Below the pieces are notes generated by a model. It was given only the letters and a program-made list of their open reading frames with translations, was not told the origin of the DNA and ran no database searches. A program made the position numbers and the translations under genes. 64,000 bases of DNA from Phaffia rhodozyma (lineage: Eukaryota; Basidiomycota; Tremellomycetes; Cystofilobasidiales; Mrakiaceae): assembly GCA_014706385.1 (NCBI GenBank), contig JACGZH010000008.1, positions 930,001 to 994,000 of the forward strand, read 5' to 3'. Below, in pieces: positions 12,806 to 26,208 of the stretch (its first letter is position 1; each line of letters begins with the position of its first letter).

Positions 12806-15800
12806 ATGAGTGATCTCGAGCTCACAGACGACAAGGAAGAGGCTCCTTTCAACGTAGAGTAAGTTCTCTTTATCCCGTTTCGTTCGATCGATCGATTGAA
12901 ATATATAACCTCTGACATATTATCTCTACATGTTCATCGTTAATCTTCATCCCCCCACAATCCTCCAGAGACCCGATCTCCACCTTGCCCTTGTCCAAGA
13001 AACGTAAGATTGAACAGGATCCAGAGGTTGCCGCCGCTCCGCCTGGGCTTGCAAAGGCGAGATTAGTCAACCGAAAGATTGCCGCTCAAACACAGGAGAC
13101 GTTCACGGATGTTCTACAACGCTTGGCTGATCAAGGAGGTGGACAGGGAGGGGGTCAGTATAATCCCTCGCACTCCCTGATTCTGTCGTAGGCATGGCAT
13201 CGCACAAAACACGGTTATCTAAGCTGGCATACCTTATCATCATGTTTCTCGTTGTTGTACAGGTCCTGTCGAAACATCTCAGTCCTGGGCCCGTCCACCT
13301 GTACCGCCTGTAGATCCTCGCGGAAACTCAATAAGTCAGCTTTTTCGTTCCTGTTCTTCAGAGCACTCGAAACATGTTGTTGATTTCATTGGTCTTCATT
13401 CATGTCCTCCTTCTTCCTTTCTGACCAAAAAGTTTTTCAGCAGATTGATATTGAGGAGCACAACGAGCCTAATGTGGGACCCAGTCTACGAATCTTTGGA
13501 GTCAACGAGGTAAGACAATTGCTTTCTTGAGCTTTGCTGACTAAAGTTGGAGACTGAGCGTAAAATATTTTGTTTCATCTCGCAACTACTCTAGAATGGA
13601 AACTCCATTCTCCTCCATGTCAAAGAATTTTTGCCTTATCTCTATATTGCTGCTCCTCGAGGATTTGAGAACTCAGATTGTGCAGCATTCACCAATGCGA
13701 TCAACGTCAGTCCGCCTTATATTGCAGCTAGTCTATTGGCCCACTGACTATCATGACTTTGTTTTACGTCGATTAGAACGTCTTGAGCGGTGGATCAGGT
13801 CAGGTAGCTCTGTCGACGAAAGTGGAGATGAAAAAGTCCCTCTGGGGTTACAAAGGAGACGATCGATCACCATTTTTGAAAATCACCTTGAGCGATCCCA
13901 AATTTGTCTCCAGACTTCGTGGTATCTTTGAAAGAGGAGAGTTTGCTTTTCGAGAACTTCTGGATGGACCTTTGACATCGTATGAGAGCAATATTTCGTA
14001 CGAACTTCGATTTATGATTGACACCAAGGTAAGCTAGATCATCAATCGTATCGGGGTTCACGAGTGTTTGCTAAGATATCTGGCGCTGTTTGTCAATGGC
14101 TCCTTGGGAAATAGATCACAGGAATGAACTGGTTAGAGATTCCAGCAGGCAAGTACATCATCCGACCAGCAGGCAGGAAAGTTTCGAAATGTCAGATTGA
14201 GATGGACTGCAAGTTAGTGATTCCTCTGTGTTTCGAAGCGATACCATTTTTCTTTCTCATCTAATTCTACTCTTCCCTTGCTACAATCAAGATCCGATGA
14301 TCTAATCTCTCATGCGCCAGAGAATGATTGGTCCAAGGTTGCGCCCCTCCGAATTCTCAGTTTTGATATCGAGTGTGCTGGTCGGAAAGGAATTTTCCCT
14401 GAGGCCAACATTGATCCTGTTATTCAAATTGCGAATATGGTTACTCGTCATGGTAGGTCTGATTTCTGTATTTTCTTCGTTCTTTTATCAATGTTTGTTT
14501 GCTTTGTACTGATTGACTTATGTTCCTGTTTTACCGCATACAGGTGAATCCAAGCCTTTTATACGTAACGTATTCACGCTGAACACATGCGCCCATATCG
14601 TCGGCTCTCAGGTTTTAGAGTTTCAGAAAGAAGAAGCCCTCCTTCAGGCCTGGTCGGATTTCGTTCAGGAAGTCGACCCAGATATGATTATTGGATATAA
14701 CACGACGAACTTCGATTTTCCGTATCTGTTGGACCGAGCCAAGGCGCTCAAAGTCGGAAAATTCCCTTTCCTAGGAAGACTGCTCAGTACGTAGTGTTCA
14801 TTCTTCTAGATAAATAAGAAATAGGAAATAATAGTCCAATGCTTATATGATCTTCGATGGCTTTATGCAACACTGATAGATATCCAGACGGAAGCCAAAG
14901 ACACCCATTTTAGTTCCAAAGCATACGGCTCCCGAGATTCCAAAATGATCAACTTAGACGGTCGACTGCAGCTCGATTTGCTGGTTGTCATGCAGCGAGA
15001 CTACAAACTGAGGTCTTATACACTCAATGCGGTCTGCGCGCAATTTTTGGGAGAGCAAAAAGAGGAAGTTCATTACTCAATTATTACTGAGTTGCAGAAT
15101 GGGACAGCCGAATCGAGAAGACGTTTGGCAGTTTATTGTTTGAAGGTTCGTCTGAGAAGATTGTCTTTTTTTCTCCTGAGTGCGATCACGTTTAGACTCT
15201 AGTACATGCGGTTGAGAGTTTTCGTGCTTTTCATAATATCACATCCACAGGACGCTTATCTTCCTCAGCGGCTCATGGACAAGCTCATGTGTTTCATCAA
15301 CTACACTGAGATGGCTCGAGTGACAGGAGTACCCTTCAACTACCTCCTCGCCAGAGGTCAACAAATCAAAGTTGTTTCGCAGCTCTTCAGAAAAGCAAAC
15401 GAAGATGGATACTTGGTTCCTGCGATGGCCAGTCAAGGTTAGTGAATCATCCTGGCGTTATGTCTCTACTCCAACTGTTCTATCAGCACGTTGACTAACT
15501 GAGACTATCCTTTCTCAAATTCGCAGGCACGGACGAGCAATACGAAGGTGCGACAGTCATCGAGCCTGAAAGAGGTTATTATGGTGTCCCAATCGCGACG
15601 CTCGATTTCGCTTCGCTGTATCCATCAATCATGATGGCTCATAATCTGTGTTATACCACGCTTGTCGATCGAGGCACGGTAGAGAGACTCAAACTAGTCA
15701 AAGATGAAGACTATATCTTGACACCGAACAAAGGTCTGTACGATAATCAAGGTTAGGCGGCATGCGAAGGGATCTCATCATGACAATGTTGACCTATTTG

Positions 15801-18149
15801 CTCTTCATGATCTGTTCTTGTAGATCTGTTTGTGACAACAAAGAGAAGAAAGGGACTCTTGGCAATTGTTTTGGAGGATCTCCTTTCAGCTCGAAAGAAG
15901 GCCAAGGCGGAACTGAAGGTAGAGACAGATCCTTTCAAAAGAGCCGTGTTGGATGGTCGGCAGCTAGCTTTGAAGGTATGTATCTTTTCTTGTATTTTTT
16001 ATCTTCTCTGTAAGCTTTCATGTTAATGATTGGATGGGTCTTCGCATCAACTGTTGAATTTACCAATGGCTCAATAGATCAGTGCCAATTCGGTGTATGG
16101 TTTCACGGGAGCGACTGTTGGGAAATTGCCATGTTTGGCTATATCATCCAGTGTGACGGCTTATGGTCGTGACATGATTGAAACTACTAAACAGGTGAGT
16201 CTTCACTCCAACTCTTGTGGTTATCACCTCACATGTTCTCTCAGGTCGGGCACGGAACTGAATTGTGTCTTACATATGATGACTACGTAGGTTGTCGAGC
16301 AAGAGTATAGTATGGCAAATGGACACGAACACGACGCGAAAGTGATCTATGGAGATACTGATTCTGTCATGGTCAAGTTTGGATGTTCTGATTTGGTAAC
16401 TGCCATGGCTTTAGGTATGGCTCCCTTGTTTATCTCGACATCTGCCTTGTATGAATACTGATCAAGCTGATAATTCTTGGCTTGGAATCGAACAGGTGCC
16501 GAAGCTGCAGACCTTGTATCTGCAAGATTTGTCAAACCAATCAAGCTCGAGTTCGAAAAAGTCTACTTTCCGTACTTGCTCATCAACAAAAAGCGATACG
16601 CAGGGCTTTACTGGACCAGGCCAGACAAGTACGATAAGATGGATACCAAGGGAATTGAGGTACGCCTGCATTTCTGATCCTGCTTCCAATGATACCGCCC
16701 TATACTGATGATGGTGTCGGTTCGATCTATCTTCTCTCTGTTCAAACAGACTGTCAGACGAGACAATTGTCGACTGGTACAAACAGTGATAGAGACGTGT
16801 TTGCACAAACTTCTAATCGACCGGGACGTCAAAGGTGCTGAAGAGTAAGAGATCTGTCTTTTGTAAATTAACAGAAGAAAGAAGCACTTTCTAAGTATAT
16901 GCTTGATTTTCGATACAGATACACGAAACAGGTCATCTCGGATTTACTACAAAACAAGGTCGATATGTCGCAGCTGGTGATCACTAAAGCATTGGCTAAA
17001 GCAGGTATGTCTCTGTGTCATCTTATCAGTTTGAATATGAAGCAAGCTTATCTTTTGATGTCTGTTTCGACCATGATAGACTACGCTGCTAAACAAGCCC
17101 ACGTCGAGCTTGCCAATAGAATGAGAGCTCGAGATGCTGGTTCGGCTCCCTCCTTAGGAGACCGAGTAGCCTATGTTATCATTAAGGGTGTCAAAGGTGT
17201 GTCTATATTTTTCTACAAAGATCCTTATTTTCTTCCTTTTGCTTTTTCTTTCTTTGATTATTGATATGTATCTCTGATGTCCTTTGTTCAAACAACTTCA
17301 TACGGGTAGGCGCGGCCGCTTATGAAAAGTCTGAGGATCCAATATATGTTCTGGAAAACAACATCCCGATCGATACCAAATATTACCTTGATAACCAGCT
17401 TTCCAAACCTTTGATGAGAATTTTCGAACCTATTCTGGGCGCCAAATCCAACACTCTATGTAAGACTTCTTCTCATCTTTTTATTCTCTTCCCTTTTGAC
17501 CTTCAGAGCTGACTAGAATCGACGATTCATGGTGAACAATAAATTTATCTTTAGTGGTTGGAGAACATACCAGAACCATCAGTATTACGACCCCAACAAT
17601 TGGAGGTTTGATGAAATTTGCAGTTCGAACGGTAACTTGTTTAGGATGTAAAACACCTTTGAAAACATCAAATAAAGGTACAGTCATTATCTCTTTCTCT
17701 TTCTCTTCATCTTCCGTTTGTATTTTTTTCCTCTTTTTTTCCCCTATGAATTTGGGTCTTAACTCTCTGGTTTACTTGACCTTGTCTCTGGGTCATTTGT
17801 AGATGGAGCCGTTTGCAACAATTGCCGGCCGAGGATTGGAGAACTGTATCAAAAACAAGTATGTTGATAGCGCCTCTGCTTCAATCACATGAATTAGAGA
17901 ACTCTTGCTAACGACAATTCAAACTTCCTGCTGTTCTCCAATTGACAATAGCTTGTGCTCACATCGGCTCACCAAGTAAACTTCGCGAGACTCTGGACTC
18001 AATGCCAACGATGTCAAGGTTCGCTCCACCAAGACGTCCTTTGTTCGAGCAAAGATTGTCCGATTTTCTACATGAGAAAGAAGGCGCAGAAGGACGTAAG
18101 TGATGCGATGAATGTGATGGATAGGTTCGATAAAGAGACAGTTTGGTAG
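12806..18149 (+). CDS. POL3: DNA polymerase delta catalytic subunit
   Basis: The lagging-strand replicative polymerase with proofreading. The start [15 protein letters not shown] (12806) is followed by a basic N-terminus ([19 protein letters not shown]-type). The exonuclease domain shows Exo [11 protein letters not shown] (about 14362), Exo [13 protein letters not shown] (about 14700) and Exo III near YCLKDAYLP. The polymerase motifs are [11 protein letters not shown] (about 15605), [13 protein letters not shown] (across the intron at about 15976/16079) and [10 protein letters not shown] (about 16350). The C-terminus has two cysteine modules: CLGCKTPL...CNNC (CysA, PCNA) and CQRCQGSL...CSSKDC (CysB, Fe-S). 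About 20 short introns break the gene. The catalytic aspartates of the exonuclease and polymerase are intact. The stop is TAG after DKETVW. Confidence 0.96.
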
Positions 18150-18719
18150 AGTGTGGCAATGTTCTGGTTTCTTGATTCATAGTTTGTTTTTTCTTTACAT
18201 TTTGTGTTTTTCCTTGTTTCTCTCGTGGTTATTGTTTCATATCGTGATATCTTCTCTTGACAATTGTTGTATCAATACGACCATATCCATCGTCTGAATC
18301 TTTGCTTCTTATTTCCTCGTAATCATGCGCCCTCTAATCTCTTTTTCATTCACTTTCAAAGAAGTCATGTTGATATATTTCCGATCTTTCACCACTTAGT
18401 GACTGTCAAAGTTCCTGTTTTGAACTCGGACAAAAGCTTATCGAGCAGGAGACATATATAAACGATTTCGCAATTTACTGAGAAACCCTATCAATGAAGA
18501 GACAAGCAAAGAACACAGCGATGGAGAATGAAGGAGGCAAGAGAGTTTCAAGAGAGGGACTAGAGAGGCAGGTCGTACGACAGGAGATAGAATGATCGAG
18601 GGTTTTATCTGGAGCGCGCCCCCACCTGGTTCGAGCTCGATACGACCAAAAGACACACGAGAAGACAAGAAGCACAATTAATTCATACTAAGGATTTCTC
18701 CATGTTCGTTATGATCGGC
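18150..18719. other. Intergenic, convergent 3' ends of POL3 and VTI1
   Basis: About 570 bases, T-rich just after POL3. The short open frames on the minus strand near 18440-18680 have no recognisable protein character. No RNA gene or repeat was seen. It is probably 3' UTR of both genes. Confidence 0.55.
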
Positions 18720-20284
18720 TTAACCCTTGAGTTTACCCCAAACAACGATGATGATCAGGAAGACTTTTGAAAGGAAGGAAACAAGGGTCAGCCTTCGAAT
18801 GATTGGATAGATAGTTGACCTCAGAACGCGGAGAAAAGGTAGAGTAAAGATAACGTACCGAGGATAGCGATGATGCCGTATGTTAAAAAATGTTGTTGAT
18901 ACATCCTATCGTAGTGTTTAACAGGAGTCGTTATTAACGTCATTGTGGCCAGGAAGTATCATGTCGGATGGTATATGTGTATAGACAGATAACGTTGGAT
19001 CGAAGCAGAAAGAGGACGAGAGAAAAGGATAGTAAAATTCAAGAGAAGGGAAGCCATTTTCGTCTTAAAACAGTTCAGTTTAGAGTCCAAAGATCAGATT
19101 ATATGGAGAAAAATGAATGCGAAGAAAAAGAGCTGACCTGAAGATCATTTTCTTCAACGTGCCACTCGCTCGATCGATTGATGTATCTGCGCTGGCCAAC
19201 TATGGGACCCATCACCTGTGTCAAACAAGAGATCTCGCGTAGAAGATTCAGAAACAAATGAAGTTGATCACTCACCACATCCCTGGAATGTTCAATCTGC
19301 TCCCTCTGACCTCTCAAGTTCCTCAAGATATCCGCTCCAACGCTCTCCGTCTCCAAAGCCAGTCGATGAGATTCTTCTAATCGTCTTGAACCTGCAATAC
19401 ATCCCAAATTGACCCAATCCAATGGTTCCTGTTAGGGTAATGATACCCAGGCACATACAGAAAGATGAGAAAGACAAACCGTCAGCCAATCTTTCGGTTC
19501 CTTGTAACAATCGCGTCCGCTGTGAGTAGTCTGTCGGTGAATCGGAATACGGATCATCTCGTAACGAAGCATCGGTGTTGCCCAGCAGGTCGGATCTGAG
19601 AACAGCCTGTTTCGCGTCTCTCTAGACCCATCCATAGCCGATGTTGAAATGAAACTTAGAGAGGTAAGAAATCAAGAGTAAGAAAGGTAAGACGGATGTG
19701 AGCGAGATGACGAACGAATTGTTTTCTGAGCTTCTCTAGCTGCGCTTTGTAGGACTTGAAATTGAGAGTGTATTTAGACCGGATGGATTGAGGAATAGAT
19801 GGCAGCTCGACTTCCATTTGAGATATCTATCAATATAGAAGGCCACGAAAGCGTTAGCCAGCCAGAAAGATACATTCTGGATCTTCGATATAAGTTTCCA
19901 TTCGACGCGTTTCTCTCTCCTACTTGGTCTTGTAAAGAAAACGATGGTCTGGGAAGAGTCGACAAAGTGAACGAACAATTTCTTCTCCTTCTTCTAACTC
20001 GGCCTCAGACCTTCTGATTAAAGCTTTCAAAGGTTCGCCTGTCAATCCTTTCGACTCCGTCTCGAGCTGGAAGGTCAGCTTGTTGACGAGTTGTTGAAAA
20101 TCGTGCGAGTAGGACTCGAAGAGGGACGCTGGTGATTGGCTATGTGTAATCCATAGAGGTTTATAATCACTCTGGTAAGTTAGATAGTCATACTCAATGC
20201 AGAGATCGAATTTTGGAAGTAACAGACTGACTCCATAGTATGAGCAGACACCGGTAAAGGTTGGTGGTTAGAGAATGTCCTCAT
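18720..20284 (-). CDS. VTI1: Vti1-type Qb-SNARE
   Basis: A vesicle SNARE for Golgi, endosome and vacuole transport. The N-terminal Habc-type exon reads SPASLFESYSHDFQQLV (about 20110), then KGLTGEPLKALIRRSEAELEE. The SNARE motif SRRLEESHRLALETESVG...RGQREQIEHS (about 19390-19270) has the zero-layer Gln in the position usual for Vti1. The tail DRASGTLKKMIFR joins MYQQHFLTYGIIAIL and FLIIIVVWGKLKG, a C-terminal membrane anchor split by an intron. The start is uncertain: MES at 20236 splices in phase to the next exon, and an in-frame upstream ATG lies at 20284. The gene has about six exons and is about 230 residues, normal for the family. Confidence 0.88.
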
Positions 20285-20704
20285 CAGGATACCAGCGAGA
20301 TGGGAGACGAACGGATGGCTGTCCAGGACGTACAGTCGAGTGGCAACTTTCAATCACGTGACTATACTGTCTGGAACTTGCCGTTTTGTCTGCCGTACCC
20401 ATGAATGTTGTCTACTTGTATCAGCGTATCATCAGAATAAGGTAAGAAAAGAGACATTGTCTTTTGGTAGATCACGAGATAGAGGAAGAACTCCTCCTCC
20501 CTTCCTTTTTGCGTTCAAGAACGAAGAAATAAAGTAGGAAAAAAAGGATGCCGATGAAGAAAGCAAGAAGAAGAAACCAAATCAAAAGAAGGAAGGACAA
20601 GATGTGCAGTGGGGAAGAACGGATTGAATGGAATCGATGGGAGAATGGAGAATGGAAGGCTGAAAGACGAAAGTAGAAGAGAAGAAGGGGAACAGAATTT
20701 TCGT
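20285..20704. other. Intergenic between VTI1 promoter side and GAR1 3' end
   Basis: About 420 bases. The part near 20300-20460 should hold the VTI1 promoter. The purine-rich part at 20510-20700 (GAAGAAG, AAGAAGG) is transcribed in the sense opposite to GAR1 as a pyrimidine-rich 3' UTR. No other gene was recognised. Confidence 0.5.
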
Positions 20705-21818
20705 TTAGTAACCACCTCGGCTGGAGAATCCACCCCTTCCACCGCTGCCACCTCGAGAAGAGAATCCGCCTCGACCTCCCCGGTCGCCTCCACCAAATCC
20801 TCCACGACCCCTTGGTGCTCCTCCGCCTCGAGATGAGAATCCTCCTCGGGCGCCTCCTCGAGGCGCTCCGAAGCCTCCTCGGCCACCAGCTCCTCCTCGA
20901 CCACCAGGGGCTCCTCGACCTCCTCGAGCTCCTCCTCGGCCTCCTCTCTTCTCAACTGTGGTTCATTGAGATCAAATTGCCAAAAGCGAGCAGAAATGCA
21001 AGCATATCAGACATATGTACTATCAACAAAAGCGGCTCTACCATCCATGTTTCCAAACACTAACCTTTACCGCCAGCAGCCTTGGGTTTTGGCAAGAATC
21101 TTTCGATAGGCAACAGCTTATCTCCACCGATGTAAACCTTGTCATCCTTCTTGAAACTCGAAGCAACCATACCCTCGTTCATCTTGATCGTGAAGAAGAT
21201 CTCGTTGATCGGTCCGAGAATCTCGTCGACCTTACCAATCTGAGTCTTGTTCTCGAGGTAGATAGGGGCGTTGAAGTACGGGACTTTGGTGGGCAAGAGG
21301 TTTGAGCAAAGCATCTCAGACTCGACAGAGTGCATGAAAAGTCCAACCTCTGTATCGTGAACAAAGTAAACAATTGGATGTAGCAGTTGGGTAGACAGTA
21401 GGCGATGAAGAGATTATGCAAAAACAAATTCGGGCAATCAAGAGACACAGTTCAGTAAAGCTCATTTCTGAAACAGAATCGAGGAAACATACCCTGGACG
21501 ACATCAGGAGGGCCGTAGGACTGCTGGAAACCACCTCGTCCTCCACCTCGACCTGTGAATTTTGGCAGATACAAATTGGGACAGAATACATGGAAAAAAT
21601 CGCGTCATCAGTTTAAAGGTCCTAGCAGCCGATGCAACTATCTATTGCACATATGAGAGCGACTCGATAGGCAAGAAGGGAATATCCTCGGAAGCCAAGT
21701 GAGAGCCTGAAGGCTGAGAAGAAGAACAAGCCTACTTACCACCTCGTCCCCCAAACCCACCACCTCGTCCTCCGCGATCTCCTCCACCTCGTCCTCCAAA
21801 TCCGCCGCGTCCGCTCAT
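20705..21818 (-). CDS. GAR1: H/ACA snoRNP core protein Gar1
   Basis: Gar1 is a core subunit of the H/ACA box snoRNPs that pseudouridylate rRNA in the nucleolus. The layout is the family standard: an N-terminal GAR domain ([17 protein letters not shown], start 21818), a second RGG exon with [12 protein letters not shown], and the central fold with [30 protein letters not shown] and [14 protein letters not shown] (21330-21065). A long C-terminal Arg/Gly domain with many RGG and SSRGG units ends RGGY (20705). Introns separate each block. The reverse strand of the GAR repeats gives a spurious Leu/Ala-rich frame that is not a gene. It is divergent from the mitochondrial uL15 gene. Confidence 0.95.
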
Positions 21819-22290
21819 TTTATTTTGGGGTTTGTAGAAAGGAAAGGGGAGTAGAACAGGCCAATTTTCGGAGCTAGTTTTTGAAGAAGGGGTCGCTAAT
21901 AAAAGGAAAAGGGTATAGAAATCCGAAGCAAGGAATGATTAGAAGGCGGTAAAAGCGACAAAAGAAGGTAAATTGAGCAGCAATTTCAGTTAAATCGGAC
22001 CCTAAGAAGAGATAACACAGTCAAGAAAATCTCGTCTTACGTTTGAAAGGGTGAAGACCGACGACCAAGAGTGATGGATGAAGAGGGAAGAGGAAGAGAA
22101 AGAATAAACTGTGAGAAAGAGGCGAAAGGAGAAAACGACTGAAAGAATTTTTGGGCGACTGCGCGAAATTTCCGCTTTTTTCTTTCCTGCCTGGCTTGGT
22201 CGACTCTTTGCACTCACACCTTCTCTTGAAATCCATCGGCCATCACTACAATACATACACTGGCCAGCATCATAGTCTTACAGGCACACC
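21819..22290. promoter_or_regulatory. Divergent promoter GAR1 / mitochondrial uL15
   Basis: A 472-base region between two ribosome-related genes read in opposite directions. It is CT-rich on the uL15m side (22080-22140 is purine-rich on the + strand). I saw no strong known motif. A shared ribosome-biogenesis control element is possible but not shown. Confidence 0.4.
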
Positions 22291-23502
22291 ATGCTCTCTC
22301 TTCTCTCTTCTCTCAGATCTCTCTCGCTCCGAGGTTCACCTTCCAGCCTTTCTGTCGCCGCTCCAGCACCAATAGGTCCTTCCATCCGATCGGTCTCGGT
22401 TGGATCGTTAAAGCCTTCTCGAGGATCTCGCAAGAGGGTACGTGTCTTGTCATTATGCTTTTTCTCGTTCTGTAAGCTATGTGTTTCAAATACATATAAC
22501 CTCCATTCTGTTTATGTTTATTTCGCACTTAGAAAATCCGATACGGACGAGGAGAAGGTCAAGGGACAGGAGAAGGAAAAGGACGAGGTAACAACGGTAC
22601 AGGTGCCCGAGTTGGAAAGAAGTATTCAAGGGGCTTCGAGGGTGGACAGACACCTTTGACAAAATTATACCCGAAATGGGGTTTCTTCAACGTGTTCGTG
22701 ATACTGTCTCTGTTTTTTGCATATCCTGTTTTTCGTGAATCTCTTTTCTTGTATCATTGTTACTCACATAGACTTGCACACCTTATATCGGATCGACGTC
22801 TTTTCATTCTTTTGTCAACAGTGGCCGAAAGTTCTACCAGCCCGTCTCGCTAGGAACACTTCAGGAGTACATTGACCTTCGAAGATTAGATCCGACAGAG
22901 ACAATTACGGTTGAGCATATCTACAAGAGCAACCTCTGTCACGGGTTCAAGCAGGCCAACGGTTTCAAGCTTTTGGCATCAGGGGTTTGTACCTTCTCTC
23001 TTTCGCCTGTGTTTCTCGTGCGGTTACTTGAGCCACTAAACTTTCTCGCTCCTTCTCTCACCTCGCATCTCTTCTACTGATCCGCCTAAGTTTGAACAAC
23101 TCAAGCAACCTATCCACATCAGACCTCATCGAGCTTCTATCGCTGCTATCAAAGCAATCGAAGCCACCGGTGGATCTGTCACCACCGTCTACCACAACCG
23201 ACTTTCCTTCAGGCAGGCCATCCACCCTGAAAAGTTCAGAGGCCACAGAAGGATTCAAGAGGCTTTACCGATGAAGAAGCGAGATATCTTGTACTACACG
23301 AACTGGTTCGTCTTTTGATCGTTTTGAACCGCCTCTTTGTCAAATTCGCGCCGAAAGGCTAATCTATCTTATCATCAAATCATGAAACCCATATTTTAAA
23401 AACAGGGAGAAGCGAGGTTACCTCGCAAAGAAACCGGAAGAAGCGGAAAAAGAGTCGGACGCACCCAAGGAGTTTGTCTCACCTGCTCCTAAGCAGTATT
23501 AA
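22291..23502 (+). CDS. MRPL10: Mitochondrial large-subunit ribosomal protein uL15m
   Basis: A mitochondrial ribosome protein of the bacterial L15 family. The start MLSLLSSLRSLSLRG (22291) is Ser/Arg/Leu-rich, as expected for a mitochondrial import signal. After the first intron comes the L15 signature KIRYGRGEGQGTGEG...GARVGKKYSRGFEGG followed by TPLTKLYPKWGFFN. Further exons read GRKFYQPVSLGTLQEYI, FEQLKQPIHIRPHRAS and LPMKKRDILYYTNW. The C-terminal exon is acidic and basic and ends SPAPKQY. The exon path and the motif order match uL15m. The stop is TAA at 23500. Confidence 0.9.
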
Positions 23503-23893
23503 GGTTAGAGAGCAGGAGGGACTTTCTCCTTGCAAAATACATGATATATTTTTAAGCAACGGCTGGGAGTAAAACGTATTCGAGGCGTCGAAGCGCGAAA
23601 CAATAAGAGCCCATCTCAAGACGAGAAACACCTAGTTTGGCTGTCCATTAGGTCGAACAAAATCTATCATATGAGGAGAGAAACAGAAGCTGAAATGAAA
23701 TAGATGATGAATGATGAAGAGTCATGAGCCACGTGATGTATGACACAGCTTTCTCTTGAGATTTTCTAAAGTCCATCCCTCAAACACCATCCTTCGCATC
23801 CTTCCGGCCAGCCATCCAACCATCCCGACCGCCTCAAACGCTTCAACCAACAAGTGCTTTTCTCACTCTTTAATATAGATTGCGCAAGCTAGA
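23503..23893. other. Intergenic uL15m to ACL4
   Basis: About 390 bases between tandem genes. It contains the 3' UTR of uL15m and the ACL4 promoter. CACGTGA at about 23731 is an E-box-type core. No gene or repeat was seen. Confidence 0.4.
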
Positions 23894-25579
23894 ATGGCAC
23901 GAACAAAAACTCAGAAAAGAGCAGACGCCCGACCGGCAGCTGCCACAACAACTATCCCCTCAACTTCCACCGCTGCCGTTCCGATACCGGTTGCTGGACA
24001 GCAGCTCGATCAGAACGTTGATTCGTTACTCCGTTTGTCCTTCAATAGCAGTCTCTGAGTGACCATCCAAATTTCACTAAATCCCAAACAATATCTCTTC
24101 TTCACTGAACTTAGTTAAATCACACACATTACTCGCTCAGCAAAACTATGAACTCGCTCAGCGATTCTTGACCCGATTGCTCGCGTTGGAGCCTTCAAAC
24201 GCAGAGGCTAGAGAGTTAATAGGTGTATGTGAGCTTGAACTAGGAAATGCGGAAGCAGCTCGAGATGTTAGTTCTCTTTTCCTTCTGTTTCGTTACCTTG
24301 ACAAGTCCCCCGGTGTTAGGAGAAAATGTTGAAACAATATTCATTTCTTCTGCTGAATTTCGACGCTGTAGCACTTTCTCGTATCACTTCAAGCACCTCT
24401 TCAAACTTCATCTGCGCCATATTTATACCTCGCTCAGCTAGCTTCCTCTCCTCAGGAAGCACTCAATCACTATGAAGCTGCGGTCAAGATTCTAGATCAA
24501 CAGCTTACCGAGCTCGTTCAGTCGAAACAGACTGGAGTGGAGGACACGAAAGAGTTAGAGGTAGCTGAAGGAACGATGAGGAAGCAGATCAGTACGGCCT
24601 TAGTTGGAATGACCGAGATTTACCTTACAGATCTTTGGTGAGGTCCTACTTATCATCATCCTCATCTTTATAACCAACAAGTGAAGAGTGCTGAACCTCG
24701 TCACGTTATACTTCAAAGCTTTGAGCCTCTGGCAGAGGAGAAATGTAACTTGCTCCTGCAGAAGGCGCTCTCTGTTCTCCCAACGGATCCCGAAGCATGG
24801 ATTTGCTTGGCAAGTGTGCGCACGTCTCAACAACGACCTGAGGAGGCCATTGAATGTATTGAGAAGGGCTGGGCGGAATGGAGAGATCGAGAACTAGGTT
24901 CGTCAGGCTTTCCTCGCTCGATCTCTCACCTCTCTACAGTTCTACGTATCTAAACTTGATTTTGCTTCAGGTGACCCTCTCATACCTTCTATTCAGACCC
25001 GACTTTCTCTTGCTCGGTTGTTGCTAGAATATCATCGATTCAGTGAAGCAACTACTCTACTTCGAGGGGTTCTAGACGAAGATGATGAGGATGTTGAAGC
25101 GGCTTACCTTGAAGGTTGGGCCTGGTTCTTAAGGGGAGAACAGATCGAAGATACAGAAGAGGAGGTCGTAGGAAAAGGTAAAGGAAAGGAGGTTGGTAGT
25201 GAAGGGGACGAGGACGAGTTAAGTAAGGTCGACTGTTGGGAGGAGGCTAGGGAGATCTTGAGCGTTTGCCAAGTTGTTTGTGTCATCCTTCTCTTCTTGG
25301 ACTTTTGCTTCGTCCTTCTTGTGGCATGAAGGATTACACGCTGATACCTTCGGTCTTTTCTTACCCTCTCTCCCGTCATACGAAAAACAGCTTCATCAAT
25401 CCCAAAATTATCCTCAGATTGAAATTCTTGCGCACGTGAATGAAATGCTCGCTGCCCTTGACAAGGCAGGTATTCGACCCGCCCAAGGCGTTGTCGATGA
25501 AGGAGACATGGAAGCCATCGATGGAGAGGGTCAAGATTGGGAGGATGATGACGATGACGAGGATGAGGATATGGCATGA
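23894..25579 (+). CDS. ACL4: Acl4-like TPR chaperone of ribosomal protein uL4 (Rpl4)
   Basis: Acl4 binds newly made Rpl4 and escorts it into the nucleus. The start is MARTKTQKRADARPAAA (23894). The TPR helices read LAQQNYELAQRFLTRLLAL, SNAEARELIGVCELELGN, ALNHYEAAVKIL and LPTDPEAWICLASVRTSQQ. Later come SLARLLLEYHRFSEAT and VLDEDDEDVEAAYLEGW with an acidic loop, then HVNEMLAALDKAGIRP. The tail is very acidic (WEDDDDDEDEDMA), as in Acl4. Introns lie near 24017-24114, 24267-24455, 24639-24680, 24895-24970 and 25275-25390. The gene assignment rests on the TPR pattern plus the acidic ends; a generic TPR protein is the alternative. Confidence 0.78.
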
Positions 25580-26208
25580 ATCGTTGCTTTCCTTGTTTCC
25601 TTGTGTCATTTCTAGTTCACGTTCGAAGAATAGATAAGCAGAATGATATACAGTTGAAACGGCGGAACAGCGGAGTGAAAGGGTGGGACATGAGATTGCC
25701 TAAGAACCTCAAGAGAGCGATAGGTTCAAAGCAAGTCGGAAGTGTACAAGTAAGTGCAGTCAGATGTTGGTCCAATATAGAGGATGTCTTTTTCATGATG
25801 AGCCTAACAATCTTCGATGCATAGATTGAGATGCAATCGAGTTCAACAGGAACGCTTGACTGCCAAAACGTAATAGCCAGGTCGAGACGGACTAACCTGT
25901 ACATCCTTAAGACTTCCTCTTCATATCCATTTGATTTGTCACTCAATTCTTCAGCCTCGCTTAGGGCGCTAGTTCAAGATTGAGAAGATGACTTGCAAGT
26001 TTTTACACTCATATCTTCTATGAAGCTCTGCTTCACTTAATCAGGAGCGTTTTTTCTGACTTTAAACCCCAAGATAGGAACGGAACCAAAGGTCTCCCGA
26101 ATATGGACCTCAGTTGTGGTATACAAGGGTTGGGCTTCGATAAATCAGATCAAATCTGCCAGTGACCAAAGACCAAATGATAACCAGACTTTTCATATGC
26201 AGCAAGCC
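25580..26208. other. Intergenic, convergent 3' ends of ACL4 and DSS4
   Basis: About 630 bases with no recognised gene. A minus-strand open frame at 25617-25946 has a membrane-like, low-similarity composition and no start context, so I treat it as noise. No repeat or RNA gene was seen. Confidence 0.5.

Noticed and set aside
18600..18660. GGTTCGAGCTC resembling a tRNA B box
   Set aside because: No matching A box or cloverleaf could be built around it.
20515..20955. Minus-strand Glu-rich open frame over the GAR1 C-terminus
   Set aside because: A frame-shifted reading of the RGG repeat. The correct frame gives the Gar1 GAR domain ending at 20705.
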